NCBI GenBank assembly: GCA_013139395.1
Contig: WTAX01000110.1
Span: forward strand, 1-23,788
From: Gammaproteobacteria bacterium
GTDB lineage: Bacteria > Pseudomonadota > Gammaproteobacteria > GRL18
Length of the DNA stretch: 23,788 nucleotides
Direction: 5' to 3'
Of this stretch, positions 1 through 7,807 are shown in pieces. The translations under genes and the position numbers were made by a program. Position 1 is the stretch's first letter, and each line of letters opens with the position of its first letter. The notes below the pieces were generated by a model that did no database searches, was not told where the DNA came from, and worked only from the letters and a program-made list of their open reading frames with translations.

Positions 1-350
1 AAATATAACCACTGATCATCATCTTTCTCAGCTTGTGGATAGTCATAGGTTAAAAAAGCCGTTTTTTTCACATTCCTGGGTTTTAAATAGAAGATCACTG
101 TGCGTTTTTCATCACCATAATATTTTCGAAAGCCACGTGTTTCACGGACTCGTTTTTTACCACGGCGATCAATCATTTCCATAGTCAGATTTCGCGATAC
201 AGAAACGCCTTCATCACGTGCATTGATCTGATGAGCAATATCCAGACCTATAGGATGCTCATCTTGTATTGCTGCAATTGCAGGTGAAAATAGAAAGAGT
301 GTTGATAGTATACTGATACTTAACTTAGCGATTTGATTTATATTTTTCAT
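1..350 (-). CDS. LolA-like outer membrane lipoprotein-sorting protein (3' end outside window)
   Basis: Only the first 116 codons are present; the gene runs off the left edge. The product starts MKNINQIAKLSISILSTLFL and continues through SPAIAA, a clear Sec signal peptide with a likely cleavage after residue 26 or so, so it is exported to the periplasm. The mature part has the pattern of the LolA-like family (PF17131): an amphipathic segment with GLDIAHQINARDEG, then NLTMEMIDRRGKKR and charged beta-strands ending near YDYPQAEKDDDQWLY. Genes of this family commonly sit next to HAE3/MMPL RND permeases, where the product is thought to carry a hydrophobic cargo across the periplasm. Here it follows the RND gene after 27 bases, so the two are probably co-transcribed. 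A GAGGAAA ribosome binding site precedes the ATG at 350. The family call is from sequence pattern; the cargo is unknown. Confidence 0.75.
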   Translation of the reverse strand, partial: MKNINQIAKLSISILSTLFLFSPAIAAIQDEHPIGLDIAHQINARDEGVSVSRNLTMEMIDRRGKKRVRETRGFRKYYGDEKRTVIFYLKPRNVKKTAFLTYDYPQAEKDDDQWLY

Positions 351-377
351 TTTACTTTCCTCACGATTGATATTATT

Positions 378-2834
378 TCAGTCTGCTGTCACAGTGATAG
401 TAGTACTGGCTGGCTGTTGTTTTGGCTTTTTTTGGGGGAACAGAAAAGCCGGGCGGACTGCTTTAATTATTGCCGGCAAGATTGTCATGCTCGCCAGAAA
501 ACTGGCAGAAACTCCAACAGCAACCAGACTACCGAAGCGGATCAAAGGAACTACTTCACTGGTCACCAGAACGCCAAATCCCAGTACCAGTGCAACAAAG
601 TTAAATAATAAAGCTCGACCTGTACTGGGGTATAACATTGCCATTGCTTCATCAAAGGAATATTGTTGTTTGCGTATCAAAACCTGCAGCCGCTCAATGG
701 TGTGTACGGCAAAGTCAACGCCAAGCCCGATGGCAATGGCAGCAAACATAGAGGTACCAATCGCAAGCCAGATCCCGGTGAAACCCATTACGGCATAAAT
801 CAATAAAATTGAAATAGCGACTGGAATCACAGTAATCACACCGGCAACCATTGAACGTAAGCTCAGTGAAGCCATGAGCCAGACCAGAAGTAATGCGATA
901 GCAACACTGGAAAAATGATTTTCCCCTAAACGATTGATCCAGTGGTAATCAACGTTTACCCGACCACTGAGATTGGCACTGATCTCCGGTAAATTGAAAT
1001 GAGCGCTGATATAATTTTGCATGGCTTCAACAACCACTTTTTCATCTGAATAAATACCCGTATCCATGCGTATACGCACATTAGCCAGTCGATAATCGTA
1101 ATCCACCTGCTCTTCAAAATCGGTGGGATCACCACTGGCAGAATATAAGAGGAAATACTGGGCCACCAGGTCGGAGTTATCCGGGAGTTGATAGGCATCA
1201 GAATGGTCTTCATTTAAAGCCCTATTCATTTGTTTTAAGTAATCAACAATAGAAGTCGATCCTTTTACATGAGGCAAAGTTTCAGCATAGTTTTGCAGGG
1301 CCTCAATACGTTTGAGGTTATCTGGTTTGAAGAGATCTTCTACTTGTGGGGTTTCAATAACCACATCGAGATAATGGACACCATCAAAAGATTTATTGAT
1401 CACTGTATCGGCTTTAACAATCGCTTCATCTTTTTGGAAGGTCGTAATACGTGCTTCATTTAATTCAATTTTATATGCACCCAAAATACCCATAACTGTG
1501 ACAGAAGCACCTATGATTAATATCATGATGTGATGAGTGTTCACCCAACGCCCAAAAATGATCATAAAACGGCTAAAGCGATCCAGTCTTGCCTGATGAG
1601 TTGCTGGATCAATCTGATTTAGGCTAACGTTAATAATACTATAGGCAGGGCTTGGACTGAGTTTAAGCAAGCTAAGAGCTGCAGGTAAAACCGTAATGGA
1701 ATATAACCATGCAACACCTACACCCAACATGGCAAACAGACCAAAAAATTTCATAGGCGGCATGATAGAAGCCAGACTCAAACCAAGAAAGCCAGCCATT
1801 GTTGTTAATGTGGTTACTGTAATAGACCGCCACATGTGAACCATGGTTCGTAGGACAATCTCCTGTGGTGAATCTTGTGGGGACTGTGCAATCTCTTCAT
1901 AATATTGACTCAGGATATGAATCGAGTCGGCTACAGCAATGCCAATTAATACCACAGGTAAGGCATTGGTAATGACAAAAAAACTAACACCGGACAGCGC
2001 CATAATACCCAGAGCACTACCTACTGTGGCCAAAACAATAAAGTTTGGTAATAAAGTTCCCCGCATAGTGCGAAAAGCAATAAACAAAACCAGTGTAATG
2101 ATCAAAGCCGCAATGGGATTGAGACGTTGTGCATCCGCATCAATATAAGCCCCCATATAGCCACTGACAGCTCCTTCACCGGCAATATGAATTGATTCAC
2201 CTTGTTTTGTCGGTGCTTGTTTAGCCAGTGATAGTAATTCTGCATACACTTTTTGAGCCTGATTTTGATCAATCAGTTCAGCCACAATCAGAGTGGCATT
2301 GCCTTCGCGTGATACCAGGCTGCCAAGGTATAAGGGAAAATCCATGATGGCTTCTCGTATCTGATCCGCCTGCTGTTGGGTTTCTGGAGGAGAAGAAAAA
2401 AATTCTTCAACGACCATGCCGTCATGAGTACCTATAATGTCATTTTCAGTGGCCAGACTAGTGATTCGCTCCGGGTCAATATTATCAATTTTCCCAATAC
2501 GTTGTGTTAACCAATCCACTAACTCCAGTGTCTCTGGATTAAAGACACCTGTATTACCATCATTAACGACCGCAATGACCATGGGATCTTTGAGTCCAAA
2601 AATATCTTTCACCTTTTCCCGGTAAACCAGAGCAGGATGATCCGCAGGCATAAAGGCATCGGAGCGTGTGTCTTTTTCCAGACTCGGAATGAATATCGCT
2701 GTTGCGATAACTATTAGGATCCCAATAGTGAGTATTGTTTTGGGATAAGCTAAAACAGTCATAAAAAAACGAGCAGACCATTCTTTACTGAGTTTTTCCT
2801 TACTGGAAAATGTTTCATTGTTATTTGTATTCAT
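378..2834 (-). CDS. RND superfamily transporter, MMPL/HAE3 type
   Basis: An 818-residue inner-membrane RND permease of the two-repeat MMPL/HAE3 type. A single N-terminal membrane segment (about residues 32-50) is followed by a periplasmic loop with DTRSDAFMPADHP. A bundle of membrane segments comes next (about 240-390), then a further single segment near 430, a second periplasmic loop, and a second bundle (about 635-790). The conserved acidic membrane motifs are GIAVADSIH (D303) and GLGVDFAVH (D706), as expected for proton-driven export. These proteins move lipids, hopanoids or other hydrophobic molecules to the periplasm and do not use the AcrA-type adaptor. The following LolA-like gene is a plausible periplasmic partner. 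The start at 2834 has TAGGTAA about 8 bases upstream. A MarR-type operator lies 18 bases before the start. The substrate cannot be read from the sequence. Confidence 0.9.
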   Translation of the reverse strand: MNTNNNETFSSKEKLSKEWSARFFMTVLAYPKTILTIGILIVIATAIFIPSLEKDTRSDAFMPADHPALVYREKVKDIFGLKDPMVIAVVNDGNTGVFNPETLELVDWLTQRIGKIDNIDPERITSLATENDIIGTHDGMVVEEFFSSPPETQQQADQIREAIMDFPLYLGSLVSREGNATLIVAELIDQNQAQKVYAELLSLAKQAPTKQGESIHIAGEGAVSGYMGAYIDADAQRLNPIAALIITLVLFIAFRTMRGTLLPNFIVLATVGSALGIMALSGVSFFVITNALPVVLIGIAVADSIHILSQYYEEIAQSPQDSPQEIVLRTMVHMWRSITVTTLTTMAGFLGLSLASIMPPMKFFGLFAMLGVGVAWLYSITVLPAALSLLKLSPSPAYSIINVSLNQIDPATHQARLDRFSRFMIIFGRWVNTHHIMILIIGASVTVMGILGAYKIELNEARITTFQKDEAIVKADTVINKSFDGVHYLDVVIETPQVEDLFKPDNLKRIEALQNYAETLPHVKGSTSIVDYLKQMNRALNEDHSDAYQLPDNSDLVAQYFLLYSASGDPTDFEEQVDYDYRLANVRIRMDTGIYSDEKVVVEAMQNYISAHFNLPEISANLSGRVNVDYHWINRLGENHFSSVAIALLLVWLMASLSLRSMVAGVITVIPVAISILLIYAVMGFTGIWLAIGTSMFAAIAIGLGVDFAVHTIERLQVLIRKQQYSFDEAMAMLYPSTGRALLFNFVALVLGFGVLVTSEVVPLIRFGSLVAVGVSASFLASMTILPAIIKAVRPAFLFPQKKPKQQPASTTITVTAD

Positions 2835-2851
2835 TTTTATTACCTACGCTA

Positions 2852-2868
2852 GTGTATATACACCTATT
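2852..2868. promoter_or_regulatory. Putative MarR operator upstream of the RND gene
   Basis: The perfect 12-base palindrome GTGTATATACAC (2852-2863) continues to CTATT. The 16 bases from 2853 are identical to sites upstream of the SDR and marR genes. It lies 18 bases before the RND start codon, where a bound repressor would block transcription. No convincing -35 box is visible upstream of it. Confidence 0.7.
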
Positions 2869-2899
2869 TAGTAAGAATTTTATTTGATTGAATTGTGTC

Positions 2900-3769
2900 T
2901 TAAATAGCCTTACATCGACTCTTATTTACCGATAAGCCGGGATTGATAATTTTATTAAGAGTTTTCATTTTTCTCCGTAGATTTCGAGCCATAACAGCAT
3001 TTATCAAACGTTCTATCGATGTGGGGGTGAATTTCAAAAAGGTCAGGAACAATCGCATTCGAAGACCAGGAATAATAGAAGCCTTTCCCTTTCGAAATCC
3101 CTTTAATGTTTCATGTACACAATGTTTAATGGAAATAAATAAAAAAGATGGGGGTCCCATCTGTTCAGCATTGGGTATATCCCAAAATGCAGACTTAACT
3201 GGACCAGGATAAACCCCGCTTACCACCACACCAGTCCCGGAAACTTCGGCTCTTAATGTTTCAGTAAAACCAGTGACATAGTGTTTGCTCCCTGTGTAGG
3301 CAGCAAAGGCGGGTAATGTTTTCAGTCCAAAAAATGAACTGTAATTGAGAATTCCACCATACCCCCGTTGGATCATTGAAGGTAAAAATTGGTGCGTCAG
3401 GTAAGTAAGGCCATTTACATTGACTTGTATCATACGTTCGATTTCATCAATGGCAGAGTCTTCAAAAAAATTAATATGGCCATTACCCGCAGCGTTGATT
3501 AAAACATCGACCTGACCATTTTCCTTTTTTATGTCCTCACAGCATATTTTCAAAATAGTACTGTCGGCAATATCACAAGATATTGTGTGTACTGATAGTC
3601 CTGGATACTTTTTTTTCAGTTCTTTAGCCACTGTGTTCAGTTTATTAGCTCGCCGAGCAAGTAAAATCAGTTTTTTTGCTTCTGCTGCCAATTGCCTGGA
3701 CAGTTCCAAGCCCATCCCGGAAGAAGCACCAGTAATTAGAATTGTTGCATTGTTCAAAAAAGGCTTCAT
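2900..3769 (-). CDS. SDR family NAD(P)-dependent oxidoreductase
   Basis: A classical short-chain dehydrogenase/reductase. The Rossmann motif TGASSGMG is at about residues 13-20, followed by the NAAGNG motif, the catalytic serine in NYSSFFGL, and the catalytic pair in YTGSK (YxxxK). The downstream PG motif is in GVYPGPVKSAF. The basic C-terminal extension of about 60 residues may be a peripheral membrane contact, as in many SDRs acting on lipids. The substrate is unknown. The reading frame is open from 3781, but GGAG at 3776-3779 is spaced 6 bases from the ATG at 3769, so I place the start there (289 residues). The gene lies between marR and the RND gene on the same strand, each with its own copy of the operator. 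It is therefore probably a member of the same MarR regulon and may modify or make the exported compound. Confidence 0.88.
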   Translation of the reverse strand: MKPFLNNATILITGASSGMGLELSRQLAAEAKKLILLARRANKLNTVAKELKKKYPGLSVHTISCDIADSTILKICCEDIKKENGQVDVLINAAGNGHINFFEDSAIDEIERMIQVNVNGLTYLTHQFLPSMIQRGYGGILNYSSFFGLKTLPAFAAYTGSKHYVTGFTETLRAEVSGTGVVVSGVYPGPVKSAFWDIPNAEQMGPPSFLFISIKHCVHETLKGFRKGKASIIPGLRMRLFLTFLKFTPTSIERLINAVMARNLRRKMKTLNKIINPGLSVNKSRCKAI

Positions 3770-3789
3770 CATATTCTCCATTTATTAAA

Positions 3790-3806
3790 GTGTATATACA
3801 CCTATT
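3790..3806. promoter_or_regulatory. Putative MarR operator upstream of the SDR gene
   Basis: The perfect palindrome GTGTATATACAC (3790-3801) is followed by CTATT; the 16 bases from 3791 match the other two sites exactly. It lies between the marR stop codon and the SDR start, about 20 bases before the chosen ATG. Confidence 0.7.
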
Positions 3807-3821
3807 GTAGTTAAAAAAATG

Positions 3822-4262
3822 TTACTGCTCATCATGGATCAGAGTAACATTGCGTAAATCACTAATAAATTGCCTGGTAGTTGTTTTGCCCATAAAGTCA
3901 ATCATTTCATTTTGTGCTTCCTGCCAGTATGGCATGGCAAATTTTTGTGCCTTTTTTCCAGCATTTGTCAGTTCAATATGTCTTGAACGTCTGTCTTCCA
4001 AACCCGGCTTGATTTTTAAAAAACCGTCTTTCTCAAGCGGTTTTAAATTTCGAGTTAAAGTGGTTCTGTCCATGACCAGATAATTTGCTAATTCTGTAAT
4101 TGATAGAGACCCCATTCTGCTTAACACCGTTAAAATTGTAAATTGAGTGCCGCGCAAACCCGCGGGTGCCATAATTTTATCGTAGTGTTGAGAAACTGCC
4201 CGCATTGCTTTACGAATATTAAAATTCACACAACTGGGACAATCATCCAAATCAATTTTCAT
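3822..4262 (-). CDS. MarR family transcriptional regulator
   Basis: A winged-helix regulator of about 146 residues. It starts MKIDLDDCPSC, with cysteines 8 and 11, then NIRKAMRAVSQHYD (dimerisation helix). The winged helix follows: SITELANYLVMDRTTLTRNL is the recognition-helix region and EDRRSRHIELT is the wing with the usual DRR. A CPxC-like N-terminus is common in one MarR subgroup and could sense oxidants or metal, but that is inference. The frame is open up to a TTG at 4313. That TTG is part of the -35 box and the operator lies inside the extension, so the long form is unlikely. GGAAA at 4271-4275 correctly positions the ATG at 4262. It probably represses itself, the SDR gene and the RND gene through three shared operators. 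Confidence 0.88.
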   Translation of the reverse strand: MKIDLDDCPSCVNFNIRKAMRAVSQHYDKIMAPAGLRGTQFTILTVLSRMGSLSITELANYLVMDRTTLTRNLKPLEKDGFLKIKPGLEDRRSRHIELTNAGKKAQKFAMPYWQEAQNEMIDFMGKTTTRQFISDLRNVTLIHDEQ

Positions 4263-4282
4263 ATTTTTGTTTTCCATATATA

Positions 4283-4298
4283 TGTATATACACCTATT
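4283..4298. promoter_or_regulatory. Putative MarR operator at the marR promoter
   Basis: TGTATATACACCTATT, identical over 16 bases to the SDR and RND sites, with a 10-base palindromic core (4283-4292). It sits on top of the predicted marR -10 box, which predicts autorepression. Confidence 0.72.
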
Positions 4299-4313
4299 AT
4301 GCAACTTTGTCAA
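4285..4313 (-). promoter_or_regulatory. Sigma-70 promoter of marR
   Basis: On the minus strand a perfect TTGACA (-35, 4308-4313) is followed by a 17-base spacer and TATATA (-10, 4285-4290). Transcription would begin near 4278, which leaves a short leader before the ATG at 4262. The -10 box is contained in the operator palindrome. Confidence 0.7.
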
Positions 4314-4370
4314 AATTTTATTGATTTATTCTTGTTGATAGAAAGAGATTATAAAATTTCTATTATCTTA

Positions 4371-4397
4371 ATATTTCATTAATTATTAATGAAATAT
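4371..4397. repeat. Perfect 27-base AT-rich palindrome in the gene-free stretch 4314-4529
   Basis: ATATTTCATTAAT and its reverse complement face each other around a single T. The palindrome is upstream of the marR promoter and left of the first tRNA-Leu fragment. It could be a protein-binding site or simple AT-rich fold-back DNA. No T-run follows on either strand in a way that supports a terminator. Apart from this, 4314-4529 is AT-rich with no convincing ORF. Confidence 0.5.
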
Positions 4398-4529
4398 CGT
4401 TAATAATATTATTTTTCAGATAATGAAAATTGGTAGTTAAAAAGTATCAATTTATTTGTGTGGTAGAATAACTACCTTTCGTTGTTTTTGTAATTCCTTT
4501 AGTAGTAAGGTTTATAGCTTGTTTGCGAA

Positions 4530-4590
4530 GAACTTAAAATCCCTCGGTGGCAACACCGTGCCGGTTCGATTCCGGCCCTGGGCACCATTC
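4530..4590 (+). repeat. tRNA-Leu(UAA) 3'-half fragment, att-like direct repeat copy 1
   Basis: The sequence runs from the anticodon loop CTTAAAA (anticodon TAA) through the variable arm CGGTG-GCAA-CACCG, the T arm GCCGG-TTCGATT-CCGGC, the 3' acceptor strand CCTGGGC and an encoded ACCA at 4584-4587. No D arm or 5' acceptor strand (GCCCAGG) precedes it, so it is not a complete tRNA. The 61 bases are repeated at 12302-12362 with one mismatch. A 3' tRNA fragment beginning in the anticodon loop is the typical footprint of a tyrosine-recombinase attachment site. Confidence 0.8.
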
Positions 4591-4673
4591 AAATCAATAA
4601 CTTATTTATTTTTTTAAATTTTCAAAAAATATCATCTTCTTTTCTATGCAAGGACCAGCCATTAGTTGCATAA

Positions 4674-4970
4674 ATGCTGCCCATTCACCTTCATCAAGGG
4701 ACAAAAACAGCAGAGGGTTTGAAGCAATCAGCCCAGAACTCATGCAAGCACGGCATGAGATCGAAGGAAGTTAGGGAACTGGAGAAACAATTAGCTATGT
4801 TAAACGGGCATGAGAAAGAGGCTAGAAAGCAAGTTAATGTAGCTATCCTCATCCTCTTTATCAGTTTCAAGCAGGGCGTAGGTTATATACCAACCTCTTC
4901 TTTTATCACTAACTATTTTCAGAAAATTAGACTCAGTTATCGGGATATTGAAAACATTCTTTTCTATGGT
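4674..4970 (+). pseudogene. Decayed ORF of mobile-element type, unknown
   Basis: This stretch of about 300 bases just inside the first tRNA-Leu repeat has no intact gene. Its open frame gives NSCKHGMRSKEVRELEKQL near 4731-4790, a pattern I associate with small phage or transposon proteins having a KHG-RS-E motif. Further on it gives QKIRLSYRDIENIL near 4920-4960, which is reminiscent of the LSYRD motif of IS6-type transposases. The frame then runs antisense into the aminotransferase gene, so the open length beyond 4978 is meaningless. I cannot assign a family; it is probably a remnant left by an integration or insertion event. Confidence 0.3.
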
Positions 4971-4978
4971 GATTCAAG

Positions 4979-6157
4979 CTATTTATTTAATGCTTTTTGT
5001 GCCGCTATAATGGCCACTCCCATATTTATTTTGGCGCCCATATCTGAGAGTACAGCTTCGAGGGCACTGAGGCAAAGTAGTATATTTTCAGCACGGCTGC
5101 TATGTCCCATCAGTCCGATTCGCCAGACTTTACCCGCTAATGCCCCCAAACCCGCACCAATTTCCAGATTGTATTCATTGAGTAAACGACTGCGAACCTG
5201 TGCCTCATCAACACCTTCAGGAATAGTCACGGCATTGAGTTGTGGTAAACGATCATTTTCAGCAACCACAAATTCCAGACCCATTGCTTCAAGACCTGCA
5301 CGCAGCGCTAAGTGATGATGCTTATGTCGCAGCCAGGAATTTTCCAGACCTTCTTCTTCTAATATGACGAGTGATTCATGCAGGGCGTATAGTGCATTGA
5401 CGGGGGCTGTATGGTGATAAGCACGTTTAGCATTGGCTCCCCAATATCCCATCACCAGGTTCAGATCTAAAAACCAGCTATTCACTTTTGTTTTTCTATT
5501 TTTAATCACTTCAATCGCTTTGTCATTAAAGCTGACAGGTGATATTCCTGGTACACAGGATAAGCATTTTTGAGTGCCTGAATAAATGGCATCAATACCC
5601 CATTCATCTACCTTAAGTTCAGAGCCACCCAATGAAGTGACTGCATCTACAATCGTAAGACAATCGTGTTTATGTGCTAAATCACATAATGCTTTGGCAT
5701 CTGAGCAGGCACCTGTCGAGGTTTCAGCATGGACAAAGGCGACAATTTTAGTGTCGGGATTATCGTTGAGGGCTTGTTCAACTTTGCTGATATCAACGGC
5801 TGTTCCCCATTCATCTTCTACCATAATGGCCGTTGCGCCCAGACGTTCAACATTTTCTTTCATGCGTCCGCCAAATACACCATTCTGACAAACAATTACC
5901 TTATCTCCCGCTTCAACCAGATTGACAAAGCAACACTCCATACCCGCAGAACCCGGTGCTGAAACTGGAATAGTCAGTTCATTTTTTGTTTGAAAAGCAT
6001 GTTGCAATAAAGCTTTAACTTCGTCCATCATGTTAACAAATTCAGGATCGAGATGACCTATTGTCGGTCTTGCCAATGCAGATAAAATTCTGGGAGGAAC
6101 GTCTGAAGGACCGGGTCCCATGAGTGTTCTGATTGAAGGATTAAAGCTGTCAGTCAT
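4979..6157 (-). CDS. Alanine/serine-glyoxylate aminotransferase family protein
   Basis: A class V PLP aminotransferase of 392 residues, the usual family size. It starts with the family signature LMGPGPSDVPPRIL and keeps SAPGSAGMEC (about 67-76, phosphate-binding region), HAETSTG (143-149) and DAVTSLGG (D171, which pairs with the pyridine nitrogen). The Schiff-base lysine K197 is in SGTQKCLS, and the substrate carboxylate arginine is in WRIGLMGHSS. The family converts glyoxylate to glycine with alanine or serine as amino donor in the cytoplasm. The gene is divergent from glcDEF, whose product forms glyoxylate, so the two make a glycolate-to-glycine route. AAGGAA lies 6 bases before the ATG. 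Whether serine or alanine is the donor cannot be decided here. Confidence 0.9.
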   Translation of the reverse strand: MTDSFNPSIRTLMGPGPSDVPPRILSALARPTIGHLDPEFVNMMDEVKALLQHAFQTKNELTIPVSAPGSAGMECCFVNLVEAGDKVIVCQNGVFGGRMKENVERLGATAIMVEDEWGTAVDISKVEQALNDNPDTKIVAFVHAETSTGACSDAKALCDLAHKHDCLTIVDAVTSLGGSELKVDEWGIDAIYSGTQKCLSCVPGISPVSFNDKAIEVIKNRKTKVNSWFLDLNLVMGYWGANAKRAYHHTAPVNALYALHESLVILEEEGLENSWLRHKHHHLALRAGLEAMGLEFVVAENDRLPQLNAVTIPEGVDEAQVRSRLLNEYNLEIGAGLGALAGKVWRIGLMGHSSRAENILLCLSALEAVLSDMGAKINMGVAIIAAQKALNK

Positions 6158-6226
6158 AATAAATTCCTTAAAAAATAGGGGGTAATCTAAATCTTTATCA
6201 AATTAGTAGGTTATTATGAGTATTTC

Positions 6227-6255
6227 TTGTAAAAAAAACAATAGGCAGTTATATT
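6227..6255 (+). promoter_or_regulatory. Putative promoter of glcDEF
   Basis: TTGTAA (6227-6232), a 17-base spacer and TATATT (6250-6255) lie in the divergent region between the aminotransferase gene and glcD. The predicted leader is about 50 bases. It is a reasonable sigma-70 match but unproven. Confidence 0.5.
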
Positions 6256-6310
6256 AAATTAAATTTTAAATCAATCTGGGCTGTTAAGGTCAGTGCTTAA
6301 AGGTAATTTG

Positions 6311-7804
6311 ATGCCGTTAAAAATTGATGATTGGGGAATTAAAAACCAAATCAGTAAGCATGAATTAGTGCAAATATTCTCAAAAATAGTACCCAAAGAG
6401 TCATTACTTTATGATTCTGAAAATTTAAAACCGTATGAATGTGATGGCCTTTCTGTCTATCGCCAATTACCTTTGATGGTCCTCTTGCCTGATAGTATTG
6501 AGCAGATTCAACAAATTCTTCGTGTCTGTTTTAAGTATCAAATACCCGTTGTCTCACGAGGTGCCGGTACCAGTTTATCGGGGGGCGCATTACCCCTTGA
6601 AAACGGCATTGTTCTGAGTTTAGCCAAACTGAATAAAATTGTAGAAATTGACAAGGATAATTTGACCGCCAGAGTACAACCGGGTGTTAGAAACCTGGCT
6701 ATTTCAGAAGCAGTCAATGATGATGGCTTGTATTATGCCCCAGATCCTTCTTCTCAAATTGCCTGCTCCATTGGCGGTAATGTGGCTGAAAATGCCGGTG
6801 GTGTGCATTGCCTTAAATATGGGCTAACGGTGCATAATGTCCTGCAGCTTAAAGTCATTACCATGGATGGTGAGCTGCTTGAAATAGGCAGTGAGGCACT
6901 GGATAGTCCTGGATATGACCTGTTGGCATTAATGCATGGCTCTGAAGGAATGCTGGGCGTAGTTGTGGAAGTGCTGGTTAAATTACGGGTCAAGCCAAAA
7001 GTGGTTAAAGTGTTGATGGCATCATTTGACCAGGTCAACAGCGCTGGAGAAACCGTCAGTGAAATCATTTCCCAGGGTATTATTCCAGCGGGACTGGAAT
7101 TGATGGACAAATCAGCCATCAAGGCAGCAGAGGATTTTATTCATGCGGGATACCCCGTGGATGCTGCTGCCATATTACTTTGTGAAATCGATGGTTCTCT
7201 TGCCGAAGTCGATGCACAACTTGAGCAGTTACAGACAATTTTTAAACTTGGTGGTGCCAGTGATGTGCAAATTGCTGTCAATGAACAGCAGCGCCAAACT
7301 TTCTGGGCAGGTCGCAAAGCGGCTTTTCCTGCCGTTGGTCGTTTGTCTCCGGATTACTATTGTATGGATGGAACCATCCCGCGTTTTCAATTAGGAAAAA
7401 TACTGGATCGCATTCATGACTTATCGGATGAATATGGTCTGGCGGTGGTGAATGTATTTCACGCTGGCGATGGCAATCTGCATCCACTGATTTTATATGA
7501 TGCTAATAATCCGGGAGAGCTTGAAAAGACCGAAAAAATGGGAGGAGAAATTCTCTCGGTCTGTGTGGAATTAGGCGGCACTATTACCGGAGAGCATGGT
7601 GTGGGTGTCGAAAAACTGGATCAAATGTGCATTCAATTTAATGCCGCGGAACTGCAGCAGTTTCTGGATATAAAAAGTGCTTTTGATATAAAAAATTTAT
7701 TAAATCCGGGTAAGGGTATTCCTTTGTTACATCGTTGTGCTGAGTTTGGTGCTTTGCACGTACACCATGGTCAGTTACCGCATCCTGAACTGGAGCGATT
7801 TTAA
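6311..7804 (+). CDS. glcD: Glycolate oxidase FAD-linked subunit GlcD
   Basis: An FAD-dependent subunit of 497 residues, close to the 499 of E. coli GlcD. The PCMH-type FAD-binding domain shows PVVSRGAGTSLSGGALP, then SSQIACSIGGNVAENAGG. The C-terminal FAD-linked oxidase domain shows VFHAGDGNLHP and GEHGVGVEKL. With GlcE and GlcF it oxidises glycolate to glyoxylate at the inner face of the membrane and passes electrons to the quinone pool. The frame is open from a GTG at 6293, but AAAGGTAA correctly spaced before the ATG at 6311 makes MPLKIDDW the likely start. It is the first gene of a tight glcDEF operon. Confidence 0.93.
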   Translation: MPLKIDDWGIKNQISKHELVQIFSKIVPKESLLYDSENLKPYECDGLSVYRQLPLMVLLPDSIEQIQQILRVCFKYQIPVVSRGAGTSLSGGALPLENGIVLSLAKLNKIVEIDKDNLTARVQPGVRNLAISEAVNDDGLYYAPDPSSQIACSIGGNVAENAGGVHCLKYGLTVHNVLQLKVITMDGELLEIGSEALDSPGYDLLALMHGSEGMLGVVVEVLVKLRVKPKVVKVLMASFDQVNSAGETVSEIISQGIIPAGLELMDKSAIKAAEDFIHAGYPVDAAAILLCEIDGSLAEVDAQLEQLQTIFKLGGASDVQIAVNEQQRQTFWAGRKAAFPAVGRLSPDYYCMDGTIPRFQLGKILDRIHDLSDEYGLAVVNVFHAGDGNLHPLILYDANNPGELEKTEKMGGEILSVCVELGGTITGEHGVGVEKLDQMCIQFNAAELQQFLDIKSAFDIKNLLNPGKGIPLLHRCAEFGALHVHHGQLPHPELERF

Positions 7805-7807
7805 ATA

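Noticed and set aside
367..798. Plus-strand frames of 91 and 143 codons near the left end
   Set aside because: Both lie antisense to the 3' end of the RND transporter gene and have low-complexity, non-family sequences.
4500..4590. A complete tRNA-Leu gene at the first GCCGGTTCGATTCCGGC site (and equally at 12302 and 13708)
   Set aside because: The D arm, the 5' acceptor strand and the 5' anticodon stem are missing in all three places; only the 3' half is present.
4979..5315. The right part of the plus-strand open frame that starts at 4674, read through the end of the aminotransferase gene
   Set aside because: It is antisense to a well-supported aminotransferase coding sequence and has no recognisable features.
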